Under the pieces are notes generated by a model that saw only the letters and a list, made by a program, of their open reading frames with translations, searched no databases and was not told the DNA's origin. A DNA stretch of 56,207 nucleotides, from assembly GCA_023231475.1 (NCBI GenBank), contig JALJEE010000553.1, positions 1-56,207 of the forward strand, in the 5' to 3' direction. Shown one piece after another: positions 23,552 to 35,300 of this stretch (positions are counted from its first letter, which is position 1; each line of letters opens with the position of its first letter). Source of the DNA: Seison nebaliae (Eukaryota; Rotifera; Pararotatoria; Seisonacea; Seisonidae). A program made the translations under genes and the position numbers.

Positions 23552-25351
23552 TTACTGGACATTTCCCATATCGTTCAATTGAGATGTTTGATGAAAATTT
23601 TCCATTTTAGTCAATTGTCCCATTTGGTGTTGGAATGGATATTGGTTATGTCTTTTATCCGTTTGACGATTATTCATCATCACATTACAATTAGTTGGAT
23701 AATAGAAATAAGTTGGAGTACTATTATTTGATTTGGACGGAATGACAATCGTATTAATATTATCATCATTTTGATGATATTCTAATTCTTTTCCCTCAGA
23801 ATAATTATCAGTCACGTTTTCCACGACGGTAGTGGAACAATCGAATGCTTCTAATAATTCGTCGACTTGTTGTTCTTCACCTTTCTTCCTTTTCGATTTA
23901 TTATTAGAAATATTTCTTCGTTTTCTATTCGATTTTCTTGTTTCATTCTCTAACATCTTCAATGGAATTGGATCAGATATCTCATCATTTCCATCTTGAC
24001 GATGTTTCATTTTTATATGTTTCACCAAATGATGTTTTTGAGTATAAGTCATAGGACATTCCGAACATTTATATGGACGATCATTCATATGAAGAGAAGT
24101 TGAATGACGTCTCAATGAATCAGCACGAGCGAACGCTGCTGAACATAATCCGCAATGGAAAGGACGATTTGCCAATTGTTCGGCAGTGAAAACTTTACGA
24201 TGAATTCTCTTCCTATATTTCCGTTGATTGATATTATCTTCTGATTCTGACAATTTAATTTCATCTGAATTACTTAGAAGTTCTTTCAAAATGTTCTTCG
24301 GATCAAAATCAATTTTCAAATCTAACGAGACGAAATAAGAGAAGAAATGGAAAGCGCAAAGTTCAATGAGAAAGACTTCATAAATTTCAGGAAGTTCAAA
24401 ATTGAATTTATTCTTGAAATCATCAATCGATAATATTTCCGTATTCTTCTTCATCTTCCTCTCTTTCAGAGAAATATATCCTCGAAACAAATTGAGTCGT
24501 CCATAGAAATCGATGTGATTCATTTCCAAATGATCATTCAATTCTTTTCCATCGAAATAATTCATTTTCTCTCCATTCTCCTCATAATTCTGTTCACATA
24601 GCCAACACTGAATTTTCTCAGGTAAATTATCATTATTCTTTTTCAATCCACTCGTTGATAATTTACTTATATTGAATTCGGTGAGAATTATGGAATTTAT
24701 CGGACAATAATTCGGTATACATCTCGTCATCAATTTATTCGAATCTTCTTCTTTCTCAATGTTATTATTATTATCATTATTATCGTTATGGTAGTTATTG
24801 TTATTGGAAGCGAATCGATGTTGTGGTCGTCTAGAGGTGGTTTGGACTAATGTCGACCGAATATTCGTGGAATCGACCAATTGGTAAACGTCTTTAGAGA
24901 TGACAGAATGAGAAAGGAGGAGATGTTGGAAATATGCTGCCATCACTCTCCATTCATTATCGATATTTGAAATTTTAGTTTCTTTCGATTTTGTCTCAAA
25001 TTTATCTTTCACTTCAAAATATTTATCACAAATTTGACAAATAAATTTCACCGAATTCACATTCTCACCATAACTACACAATTTGCCTTTACTCTTCCTT
25101 CCCACCATCTTCACTTCCACACCATCATCACCGGAATTTGTCACATCTTCTCCCAAGGTATTATCTTCAAAAATCGACGCACTCGATTTACAGAAAGAAG
25201 AAGTAGAAGACGAAGTGGACGAACATCTCCCACTTTCTCCATAGGAGATATATTCGTTTTTGAAAAAATTGGCAGGGTGGGCGGAATGTGCGATATTGTG
25301 CGTATGCAATTTATCAGAATCACTAAATTTTTGAAATAAACGTTTGTTCAT
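23552..25351 (-). CDS. C2H2 zinc-finger protein
   Basis: A probable DNA-binding regulator of about 600 residues in one exon. Two adjacent classical fingers lie in the second half: FHCGLCSAAFARADSLRRH and YKCSECPMTYTQKHHLVKH, joined by a standard NDRPYKC-type linker. Two degenerate units lie further N-terminal (CQICDKYF.., and CWLCEQNY.. ending LNDHLEMNH). A basic patch RKSNRKRRNISNNKSKRKK after the fingers looks like a nuclear localisation signal. I prefer the ATG at 25351 (MNKRLFQKFSDSDK). The frame is open to 25432, but an upstream start would overlap the end of METTL14. No orthologue is recognised. It follows METTL14 on the same strand with 77 nt between stop and start. Confidence 0.75.
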   Translation of the reverse strand: MNKRLFQKFSDSDKLHTHNIAHSAHPANFFKNEYISYGESGRCSSTSSSTSSFCKSSASIFEDNTLGEDVTNSGDDGVEVKMVGRKSKGKLCSYGENVNSVKFICQICDKYFEVKDKFETKSKETKISNIDNEWRVMAAYFQHLLLSHSVISKDVYQLVDSTNIRSTLVQTTSRRPQHRFASNNNNYHNDNNDNNNNIEKEEDSNKLMTRCIPNYCPINSIILTEFNISKLSTSGLKKNNDNLPEKIQCWLCEQNYEENGEKMNYFDGKELNDHLEMNHIDFYGRLNLFRGYISLKERKMKKNTEILSIDDFKNKFNFELPEIYEVFLIELCAFHFFSYFVSLDLKIDFDPKNILKELLSNSDEIKLSESEDNINQRKYRKRIHRKVFTAEQLANRPFHCGLCSAAFARADSLRRHSTSLHMNDRPYKCSECPMTYTQKHHLVKHIKMKHRQDGNDEISDPIPLKMLENETRKSNRKRRNISNNKSKRKKGEEQQVDELLEAFDCSTTVVENVTDNYSEGKELEYHQNDDNINTIVIPSKSNNSTPTYFYYPTNCNVMMNNRQTDKRHNQYPFQHQMGQLTKMENFHQTSQLNDMGNVQ

Positions 25352-25428
25352 GATTCGTACAGAAACAAAACGCACAACGATCACATTCACATTAAGCTTA
25401 CTTTTGTAAATTAAAAAAAGAAATTTAT

Positions 25429-26847
25429 TCAATTATTATCAGTGTTACTCTGTTCATCTGTCGTTTTATTTTGTTCGTTCGTATTATTCTTTTTAATGTT
25501 CGGTGGTGTCTTTGGCCGAAGGAATTCTATCCGATTCGACGTGCTGATAATTGATGGCATCGTTTTACAGATTTTTTTCGCTGCCGCTTCCGCTGTTGTC
25601 ATCGAATTCTCAGTGAACAAATAGGAGAAATTAAAAGGACAATAATTTGTATATTCGATCGAAGGACCAACACTCACCCATCCATTTCTCAAGTTGTCCA
25701 TTCTCCCGAAAATGTGAAGTCGTTTTCTGCCCAAACAAAATCGCTCAATAATTTCTTGCAATTCTACCGGATGAAACGGTGAGCCAAATGGTGGTTTCTC
25801 CGACAGAATAATATCGACATCAATATTTGCATGAATGAAATTGTCAGCTGCTCGAACAACAGTCCCATGAATTCCCATAAGACAATGTTCCTTCGTTTCG
25901 AAAAAAGGATGTTGAAAATTAGTGGGAGTTGAATTAATTTTGAGATTTTCATTCGATAAATTCGATTGAATCCAAACGATATCTTCACATCGACGATATC
26001 CCCATTTTCTGAGACATGATCGTCCTCTCTCTAAACCTTCCGCGTCTCCACACCAAATAAAAATGAAACTTTTATTTGCAACGATGGAACCGACATCAAG
26101 ATTTTCTATATCATCCCACGACCAATAATCATGAGAATATTTCACTCCATTCCTCAAATAATACTCGTAGAGTGGTGGCTCAATAAGAATAACTTCAAAT
26201 AAATTATCAGTAAGACGAAATTCGATTTTATTATTCGTCAAATCCATCTCCAAATTACAATCTCCTTTATAGTTGTTGTTGTTGATGATTTGATGATTAT
26301 CATTCGCTGACAATTCTTTATAAGCATTTAATGATCGTTGAAGTCCTTCTTTTTCTTTTAATGAACTTTGAATAAATTGAATTGGTATATTCGTATCAAT
26401 TACTTCTTGATTTTTCAAATCTAATAATTCTTTCAATTTCGGATAAGTTTCGAATCGTCGAAGAACTCCTGGATCAGGAATGAAATTTTGTGGATTATCT
26501 CGAGCGTCGACGAAATGTTGAGAATAATCATTTTTCGGTCCTTCTGATAAACAATAATCTTCTAATAAATTCAATTCATTTTCATTCGACATTTTCAATC
26601 CTGTTTCATCATCTACTTGTTCCTTAGCTAATCTCATCATCTTTTCCATTGATTTACTCATTCCATGAAATTGTTTCTCTTTCATTTCCATCAATTCCTC
26701 ATCCATTTCATCTCCATCTTCCTTCTTTATATCGATGTTTCTTTTCGTATTAATATGAAATTTCTGATCGATGTGATCACCATAATCATTCACTCTTTTC
26801 TTCAATTCTGACCATTCGTCAATAACATCTTTGATTTCCTTATTCAT
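25429..26847 (-). CDS. METTL14: METTL14, m6A methyltransferase non-catalytic subunit
   Basis: The RNA-binding partner of METTL3 in the nuclear mRNA N6-adenosine methyltransferase. The product has 472 residues, intronless, near the usual ~450. Visible landmarks are NDYSQHFVDARDNPQNFIPD, YPKLKELLDLK, the degenerate catalytic motif EPPL (VILIEPPLYEYY; DPPW in METTL3, so inactive), SFIFIWCGDAEGLERGR, LRKWGYRRCEDIVWI and TKEHCLMGIHGTV. The segment FIHANIDVDIILSEKP and FCLGRKRLHIFGR follow, then RIEFLRPKTPP near the end. The C-terminal RGG repeats of vertebrate METTL14, which bind RNA, are missing: after RPKTPP there is only an Asn/Thr/Lys-rich tail of about 25 residues. It is divergent from FBXO9, with 324 bp between start codons. 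Confidence 0.93.
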   Translation of the reverse strand: MNKEIKDVIDEWSELKKRVNDYGDHIDQKFHINTKRNIDIKKEDGDEMDEELMEMKEKQFHGMSKSMEKMMRLAKEQVDDETGLKMSNENELNLLEDYCLSEGPKNDYSQHFVDARDNPQNFIPDPGVLRRFETYPKLKELLDLKNQEVIDTNIPIQFIQSSLKEKEGLQRSLNAYKELSANDNHQIINNNNYKGDCNLEMDLTNNKIEFRLTDNLFEVILIEPPLYEYYLRNGVKYSHDYWSWDDIENLDVGSIVANKSFIFIWCGDAEGLERGRSCLRKWGYRRCEDIVWIQSNLSNENLKINSTPTNFQHPFFETKEHCLMGIHGTVVRAADNFIHANIDVDIILSEKPPFGSPFHPVELQEIIERFCLGRKRLHIFGRMDNLRNGWVSVGPSIEYTNYCPFNFSYLFTENSMTTAEAAAKKICKTMPSIISTSNRIEFLRPKTPPNIKKNNTNEQNKTTDEQSNTDNN

Positions 26848-27171
26848 CTCTACTTAATCGAGCTTTCAATTCAAATTTTCTCTCAAATTTCTCTTTTATT
26901 TGCGAGTCATTAGATAAGAAAAATTTCTGGAATTTTTATTTAGTGCACAAAAAGTGCTCAGATCGATTAAAAGTCAACAAATTGCGAAAGATTTGATATA
27001 GATCATCGGATTAAAATGATTTTGCAGAATTTTATATTTTTATCTTTTCATCTTTCTAAAACAGAAGCTATAAACATTTATCATTCGAAAGGAAAGGATA
27101 AATTTCATGGAATTTTTCATTCTACTCATTTCCATCAAAAACTTTCATCTTTGGAGATCTGCACGTGAATA
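26848..27171. promoter_or_regulatory. Shared upstream region between METTL14 and FBXO9
   Basis: A 324-bp divergent intergenic region between two start codons, so it probably carries both promoters. A CACGTG (E-box-like) hexamer lies at about 27162-27167, just before the FBXO9 start. No TATA box stands out. Confidence 0.45.
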
Positions 27172-28764
27172 ATGACGACAATGGACGGTGATGATTCTTC
27201 CTCTCACCATCTTCAACAATTCCGCGAGCAATGGCTCAATGAATTGTGTGTGGAGAAAGAGAGTGAAATCCAACAAGAATTCTACAATTCAAATTTAAAT
27301 CAACAAGACAGAACGATCGAAGGAAACGAGAATATTCCACAAACGGAAGGTGATGCACAATTCTATTATATGGAATTCGATCATCTCAATGAAGCGGATG
27401 AGACGACGAGAATTTTAAGGAAAGAAATTGATAATGAGAAAAATGATAAGAAGAAAGCTTGTCTCCTCTACCAATTGGGAGTTCGACTCGAACGACGTCA
27501 TGAATTGAGTGAATCAATTCGTTATTATCGGAAAGCGATTCAACTTTATCCAGACGTGGAATATGAAATGAAAGATTGTTTAATCGATGATGAAAAAAAG
27601 TTTAAAATTTTATTAAAAAAAAAATATTTTTCAAATTTTATTTTCCTAAATTTTTTTTTGATAATTTGAGTTTAATCGAAGAGAAGTCAAATGATGGAAA
27701 TGTGAAAGAACCATCTAACGAAGAAGATGAAGAGGAAGATGAAGAAGAATTACATTTGTATGAAACTTTGATGAATAAAATTGATGAATTAGGAAACGAG
27801 AATAGTGTTTTCTTTCAACTTCCACATCATATTCAAATGATGATTCTGAAGGATTTAGTTGGGAATGTGATGGATTTGAATTCGATTTTAAATTTTATTA
27901 AATGTTCTCGACGATCATGTCTCCTCTCGTTCGACGAGGATTTGTGGAAGAAGATCATGTACTCAAACTGGAGAGGAAGGAAAGATATTTGCAAATTTCT
28001 CTTTTATCGATCGGCGAAAGAATTGCGCTACGTTAAACTTAACGAATTAAGTAAACGACATAGTGTGTGGAAACATTGTTTCGTCACACAACCAAGACTT
28101 CGATTTCGAGGTGTCTATTTCTCAAGGAGTAGTTACATTCGACAACAAACCGATGGTCTTTTGGGAATGGAAAGTCTCACAGAACTAATTAATTATTATC
28201 GAATATTCCGTTTCTTTCCTGATGGATATGTGGTAATGATATTAGCGAATACTCGTCCTAAACAATTAGCATTCCACTTCCAAAACTTATTAGAAACGTA
28301 CGATCTAATCGAGGCAGTAAAAACGAAGGAAATACTTTCAATGAAACGATTGAATGAAATCGAATCATCAATTCCTGGACAACATACGGTGTTCGTCGGT
28401 CAATATCAGTACGAGTTTGATGAGAAGATGGATAGAAAAATATTTATTCAAATGAAATTGTTCAATGCGAATCGAATGGTAGAATATTGTCGAGTGATGG
28501 CGATGAAGAAAAAAAAGAAAAACAATTTGAAATATTTAGATTCATATAATATTCGATTAACGTTTGACAATGAAAAGAAGACCAATCTTCATTGGATTAA
28601 TTACATCATCCAAATGGAGAGACAAATGTTTCAATTCCTTCATTTCTTCTCTAATCATATCTTGTTCTTTTAGGAAAGATCACATCGACTTATCAGGAAC
28701 AAAGTCGCTCTCTTTTGTCCAATGCGAAGATTTCACTCCAAATCTTTTCGCCAACGCCAAATGA
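27172..28764 (+). CDS. FBXO9: F-box only protein 9
   Basis: The substrate receptor of an SCF ubiquitin ligase. It has a TPR-like helix pair near residues 90-130 (RRHELSESIRYYRKAIQLYP), an acidic stretch, then the F-box (FFQLPHHIQMMILKDLV..CSRRSCLLSFDEDLWKKI). The family-specific C-terminal domain reads PRLRFRGVYFSRSSYIRQ and YYRIFRFFPDGYVVMI. Two introns are needed: one ~73-nt at about 27600 (GTTTAA..TTTGAG, giving DDEKNLIEEK) and one ~45-nt at about 28630-28674 (GTTTCA..TTTTAG). After the second the frame reads MKDHIDLSGTKSLSFVQCED and ends LFANAK, matching the FBXO9 C-terminus (YTPLFFARV). The start is the ATG giving MTTMDGDDSS. Confidence 0.88.
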
Positions 28765-29446
28765 ATTTACTTCCAATTCTTCTCAATTAGATGTTTAGCT
28801 CAGACACGCACATGCTTACTCTTCCTCAATTCTTTCAAAATTTCCCCGATAATTTTATGAACTTTGTCAACTCCTCAACATTCTCATGAAACATATCTTC
28901 ATTCAAATCTTTTCTTCTTTAAATCATTTCCTTTATATTTTCTCCTAAAAAATTTTCAAAAAATTAATTTTCTTCAATATTTTTTTTGAGTTGCTACATT
29001 CATTTTCAGTCAAAAAACACTTGTTTGAGGAACTACATTAAAAATTTTTATTGATTTTCATCGATAGAGTAATTCATAAATAATTAATTGGAGGAGGATT
29101 GTCCAAGAAAATTTTTCTAATCGTTTATGGAATGTTGTTGACGATGATGTCGATTATCGTAATTAAATTACTTTCTATGTTTTCTTTTTATGATAACAAA
29201 TTCGATTTTATTCTACTGTAACTGCATTTGTCTGTGTGCGGATAGTGTGCGTATGTGTACATGTGTGTGTGTGTATGTGTGTATAATTATGTGTGTAGAT
29301 AACGATGAATGTTTTCCAATATAAAGGAGGCAAATGATGATGTTTCTCTTTCCAATTTATCGTCAATAAACATTATCTTGCATTATCACAAAGTGCATCT
29401 CCATATTAAATTTCTTATAAATTCTCTCATTCTTATCCCTCAAGAG
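28765..29446. other. Intergenic with TG-rich simple repeat
   Basis: Between FBXO9 and IMPDH. A TG-rich microsatellite (GTGTGTGTGTATGTGTGTAT) lies at about 29235-29300. The IMPDH open frame extends back to 29309, but that extension is low complexity and probably untranslated. Confidence 0.6.
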
Positions 29447-31359
29447 ATGACACGTAAAATTAAGGAAAACGGTGACGTCGGTGGATCGAACGATCATCGA
29501 GATAGTCTCATCGCAAAAAGCATCGAATCTGATGGATTTACTTCAGCTCAACTTATTAAATCGAATCCTGTCGGAATAACGTATAAGTTCTCGAATTTTT
29601 AAAATTATAATTCTCAATACAATCCGTTATCGACGGTTTTCAGTGATTTCAATATACTTCCCGGATATATCGATTTCTCAGCTGATGAAACGACTCTTTC
29701 AACAAGATTCTCGAAGAACATTCGATTGTCGACTCCTTTCGTCAGTTCGCCCATGGACACTGTCACCGAACATGCAATGGCAATCGGCATGGCAGTTAGT
29801 TGAATTTTCATTGAAATATTTTCATCCACAAAAATTTATTGAATAATTGTAGTTGAATGGTGGATTAGGAATTGTCCATTCAAATTGTTCAATCGATACA
29901 CAAGTGAATGAAATAAGGAAAGTGAAAGTTAATAAATGATGAAGATTAATTTTTGAAAGTTTTATTCGTAGAAATATGAACAAGGATTTATTGTGGATCC
30001 AGTTATCATTAAACCAACGGCAACTGTTGGCGATGTTCTTAAAATTAAACGACAATATGGTTTCTCCGGAATTCCGGTAACGGACACAGGATTAATTTAT
30101 GGAAAATTATTAGTTATTATTTACTTGTTAAATTGAAAATTTAATTGAAATTTAATTAAGGGATTAATCACTTCGAGAGATATCGATTTCATTGATGAAA
30201 GTCGTTGGGATCAATCTATTAGTGATTTTATGACACCAGTCGATGATTTAGTCACTGCTCAACATGGAACTTCATTAGAACATTCCTACAAGATTTTAGC
30301 AACAAATAAAAAAGGAAAATTACCGATCGTGAAAGATGGTCATTTGGTAGCGATTATTGCCAGAACTGACATCAAAAAATCGAAAGATTTCCCTCTTGCC
30401 AGTAAAGACGACAAAGCTCAATTATTATGTGGTGCTGCTGTTGGTACATTGAAATGTGACATGGATCGAGCTGCAGCAATTCATAATGCTGGTGCTGATG
30501 TTATCATTATCGATTCGTCTCAAGGAAATTCTTTGTATCAAGTGGAAATGTTACGTCATTTAAAATCTCGATTTCCTCATTTGGATATCATTTGTGGGAA
30601 TGTTGTCACTCAATCACAAGCCAATAATCTGTTGAGAGAAGGAGCTGATGGTCTTCGAGTAGGAATGGGCTCTGGTTCCATTTGTATCACACAAGAAGTA
30701 ATGGCAGTAGGTCGAGCACAAGGCAGTGCAATTTATCGTGTTTCTGAATTCAGTAGGAAATTCTTCGATGACATTCCAATAGTTGCTGACGGTGGAATCA
30801 GTTGTGTGGGTCATATAACGAAAGCATTAGCTCTTGGTGCCTCCACCACTATGATGGGCAGTTTGTTAGCTGGAACGACGGAATCTCCTGGAGATTATTT
30901 CTTCTCTGATGGATTACGATTAAAGAAATATCGAGGAATGGGCTCAATCGAAGCAATGAAATGTCGAGAAGCCACATCAGCAAATCGATATTTTTCGTTA
31001 GAATTTTATTGATAAACAAAAATTGATAAAATTTTTAAAATTTTAAATAATTTTAGAGAGAAAGCCAAATTAAAAGTAGCACAAGGAGTCACTGGTGCCA
31101 TTCAGGATAAAGGAAGTCTCAATCAATATATTCCTTACTTACATACAGGAGTGCAACATGGTCTCCAAGATATTGGCTGCAGATCAATTGATCAATTACG
31201 GTTAATTCTTAAAAATTTTAAATGAGTCAAAATAATTTTCCATTGTTTTTTAGAAGCGACACATTCAACGGAGTCATACGTTTCGAACAACGAACACCGA
31301 GTGCACAATTAGAGGGGAATGTACACAATCTTCATTCATTCGAGAAACGTCTTTTTTGA
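29447..31359 (+). CDS. IMPDH: Inosine-5'-monophosphate dehydrogenase
   Basis: It oxidises IMP to XMP with NAD+, the committed step of guanine nucleotide synthesis. Seven exons join in frame to about 510 residues, the usual length. After [11 protein letters not shown] come [18 protein letters not shown] and [17 protein letters not shown], then [16 protein letters not shown] pair spans EQGFIVDPV to [13 protein letters not shown], followed by [12 protein letters not shown] and [16 protein letters not shown] with the catalytic Cys. Next are [20 protein letters not shown] and RYRGMGS-type flap residues ([12 protein letters not shown]), then [14 protein letters not shown], and the end [19 protein letters not shown] then EKRLF. 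All six donors begin GTT (GTTCTC, GTTAGT, GTTAAT, GTTATT, GTTAGA, GTTAAT). The start at 29447 is preferred over the in-frame Met at 29309. Confidence 0.93.
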
Positions 31360-31497
31360 ACTTTTTTTTTTCGACTGATGAAAACGAGCCAGTAAAATAA
31401 TCGATTTGTACAAGAAAGAAATCGTTTATTAAATTTTTATCGAATTCAGTTTTCATCTCTTTTCCAACCGTTTTCCTTTCGACATCAACTCATCTAA

Positions 31498-31532
<35 letters not shown>

Positions 31533-31589
31533 TCAATATAAATTTCAAATTTATTTATATTTTATATTTTAATTATTTTATAATATAAA

Positions 31590-31620
31590 TACACGTCATA
31601 TAAAATTTATATGACGTGTA
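31590..31620. repeat. Perfect 15-bp inverted repeat
   Basis: TACACGTCATATAAA and its exact reverse complement TTTATATGACGTGTA flank a single A. It could form a hairpin in RNA (terminator or 3' end structure after IMPDH) or be a dimeric protein-binding site. It sits about 230 bp after the IMPDH stop. Confidence 0.8.
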
Positions 31621-31689
31621 TCGAATTGATTGGTCGAATGAATCGGCACAATGATATATTCTCCGCGCACTTTTCTACAATCGAATGAA

Positions 31690-31726
31690 TATAAAAGGCA
31701 TTTTTCTATTAGGTTATATTCAGTAT
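31690..31726 (+). promoter_or_regulatory. TATA box plus TCAGT initiator, likely DSTYK promoter
   Basis: TATAAAAG starts at 31690. TCAGTA follows at 31720-31725, so its A (31722) is 32 bp downstream of the first T of TATA. This is the classic TATA-Inr spacing, and TCAGT is the arthropod-type initiator. A strong donor-like GTAAGC follows at 31741, so the transcript may begin with a short leader exon spliced to DSTYK. Assignment to DSTYK is inference. Confidence 0.4.
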
Positions 31727-32300
31727 TAGAAAATGTATTTGTAAGCGATTTGAAACACCACCCATCCACACAATGGAATAAAGAAAATGATGGGTTGGTT
31801 CCATCATTCTGGTATGGAGATCTTCTCTCATGAGGGAAGTGTTCTCTACAAAGGGAACGACTGGAACTGGTCAGAAAAAGGAATATATCTGACCAATATC
31901 CAGAAGAATAAAAAGAGAAATGGTTAAAAGAATAGAAGGAGAATTGGTGATCGGAAAAAAATAAAGATAAATGGCCATTGACTGGAATGGCCAATTATCT
32001 AAAGGATGAAATTGAAAGTGATCAGAAGAAAAAAGTCAAAAAAATAATTTGTCGGAAAAATTCTATAAATTTATTTTATAATAAAATTAACCTTTTGTTC
32101 ATCTTAAATAGCAATTCTGATAGTTTTGTTCTTTTGAATGGGAAGTCTTATTTGATCACGTGAATTATTTAAAGATTATTATCGTCGGAAGATCATTCCT
32201 CTGTTTGTGTGTACATTGAGAGAGGAAGTGAATAGATTTTTTTGTTTATTCAAAGACGATTAGCCATTTGACTTGAATTTATTTGAATTGTCATTTCCAA

Positions 32301-35300
32301 ATGCATTCGAGACAATGTGCTATCAATCAGGAATGTCACAAATTCCAAAAAAACACGAAATTCTTAAACTTACTATTGAAAGATACAAGACATGCGTATC
32401 CACATATCATCACTTCCTGTTCGTTTACTGCAGGTCCGTTTCATTTTCATGACTATAAATAGACGATATTCATTCCTTTAGAGGAGAGTGAGTGGATTTG
32501 TGTGGAGAATGAAGACGAATTGCATGATATGATAACGAAATGTCCTATACTTTGTGTGTTCGGATCGACATTCAAAAACCGTTTGAAATTCCTTCAACTC
32601 ATCTTTCCACATTTGATGTTGTGCGACAATGAAGTTTGGAATGCTGTCAACAATGAGGATTACAATCCTCCAGCCATTCGAATAGAAGTTTAAATTTATG
32701 GAAAAATATTTGAATCATTAAAATTTGTAGAATTCCAAAAAAAATTCCATTCAGATGGAATCGTATGATTATTATCGGATTCCTGACGTCTATATGTTCT
32801 CCAACGATATGGATCTCGTTGGTTACGTGTACGAAGATCTGGAGAAAAATACTAATGCGAAAGAAAACGAGGAGGATATTGAGAATCGACCGGATGATTC
32901 TTTCCTCTCTATCGAATTATTGAAAAGTGACAGCGACATCATTTCCATTAGGAGGAATGAGAAATGTCTGAGAAATCTTCAAATATTAATTTTCAATGAT
33001 ATTCATCTCGATTCGATTTCAGATACACAGAAAAAGATTTGGAAAGAAATCGAACGAACTGCTTTGCCTATCGTTACTTTCATCACAACGAAAATCGATG
33101 AGAAATCAGGAGCTGAATATATTGAGAAGTTGAGTTTAGTTAATGACACGTTACTCGATCGAAAATATCCGATATTGATCAATAATATCGATGAAGAATC
33201 GATGAAACGATTTGAGGAATGTCTAATCGATAAACGTATCATTAAGTTAAATGAGACTACACCTAACAAATTAGTTGAGTCGTCATCAAATTCTCTAACG
33301 AAAACTAATCAAAAAAGAATTAGCGCATTCAATAGTCGAGCGTGCCAAAGTTTGAGTATGATGGCGGAAAATTTGGAGGCGAGTTATGGACCATATCATT
33401 CTCACGTTTTAACAAGTCATAATCAAAATGAATATGATGATGATGATGATGATGATGAAGAAATAGTGAACGGAAATGAATTGATGGAAAGTGATATTAT
33501 TTCCAATCATTTCGTTAATCGAGAGAGTGAACATTTCTTATGTGAATCTGATAAATTAACCAATATGAAATCATTTTCTAGAAATGATAGTGAATTCAAT
33601 TGTATTAAATGTGGGAAGAATTTGAACACGTCGACGATCGACGTTAACGGAAAAAAAGATGACGATCATTTATTCTTCGTAAGAAGTGCATCGTCATCCA
33701 AATCCACCGAATGTTCTACTGTCAACGAAGATCAACAAACTTCTCCTAGATCAGCTTTTGTAAATTTGGAAACTCCAAATAAGAGCGATGATAAAACGAA
33801 TGATTCCCAAAAGAAAACTTTCGTTATCGACGGTCAAGTTCCGTCCAATAATTCGACAATGAATCAAATTGAACCAATTAATCAATCTTCAACACCATCA
33901 CCACCGAATAAATCAAATAATGGAATGAGAGAGAAAGCCTTTCCGTCATTAAAAAAATCTGATGGTTCTGTGATGGAAATTGAGAAATCGAGAATATTGA
34001 AGAATAAGGCGAGAACATTATTTAATATGGAGGAGAATATTCATATTTTTAACGAGTTTTGTTCTTCTCGTAATTTATTGATGAAATCATTAACGTTTTA
34101 TACGAGACGATGTTTACAACGATATCTCGTTCTGTCCAGTATGATTCTTCATCAGTCCCATACTCGGACATTGTCACTCTTCATTCTCAAATCATTCGAT
34201 CTTACTCGTAATCAATTAACTATTCCTCAAAAGGTTTCTTATATTCGTGAGAATGAGCAACGATTATTCCAGAAATTATTGAAATTCGCGACAGAACATC
34301 GTATTTCGAATAAACATACAAATTCCATCGATGAATCATTAACGAATAGTAACGAATATGTTTATGATCGTATCATTCATACATTATCGTTGATAAAGGA
34401 AGTAGTTTGTGAGAACGCCTTCTATTATCAATTTATTGATGATGTAACAATAATTGATGATTGTGTCAGTAACACAGCCGATTATCAAAAATGTGTGAAA
34501 CAGATAACAGAATTAGTTATCACTAAAATCAATTTAGCTATCGGTCAAAATATCATCGATTCTATCAGTCTCATAAAAAATATTTATGTTAAAACGATTA
34601 TGCATTGTCTTTCACATTTACAACGTTCTCATAACAAGACCACAAGTAAATCGACGTCGTCGACGAATATGGAGAGTATCTCCCCAACCAAATCATCAAA
34701 ACCATCGAACTTTCTCCGAAAAAATTCCACATTCGCCGCTCTCATTTCCATGAATCAACATCAACGAAATTTTTGTAATGTTTGTCGTTTAAGAGAATCC
34801 ATCAATTCAAACAGTAATCATTTCAATTCAACATCACTCAAAGAATCATTATTATTAGGAAATGATGACGATTTATCCGATTCTAATGCCATCGAAGCAT
34901 TCTCTCGAGTTTCTCTTTTTTTTTCGTTTAATTTTCATATTTATTTAGTTATTGAATGCCGCATATGAATTAGAAATTCCCATTTCCACCAGTCGTAGTG
35001 TCATCAAGAATTTATTAGATAATATGAAAAATATTTTTAGTTCATTATCACATTTGCGGAATAAAGATCATAAAATTTATGTTGGAGACGAATGGAGACG
35101 ATCTTATGCTGCTTCCATTTTAGCCGCATTATCCGACACCAAACTCGCCAAATGTGTTTGTAATCAATTCAGTGAGAAATTGAAAATAGCTCATGATCGA
35201 TTCGTGAAGAGTTTGAATGTTCTCGAAACAAATTTGTCGGTCGAATTAGATAAAAGTGAAGAAGCTCACAATCTGACTAGGAAAATGTATGCTCCCATCG

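Larger units (their letters stand above)
31360..32300. other. Intergenic with simple repeat and palindrome
   Basis: Between IMPDH and DSTYK. It holds an (ATT)n tract of about 10 units near 31500-31531 and a perfect 31-bp palindrome at 31590-31620. ORFs on both strands at 31596-31994 have no recognisable product. A candidate core promoter for DSTYK lies here. Confidence 0.5.

Noticed and set aside
31596-31994. Minus-strand 132-codon ORF between IMPDH and DSTYK
   Set aside because: Ser/Phe-rich, overlaps the palindrome and the promoter-like elements, no recognised motif.
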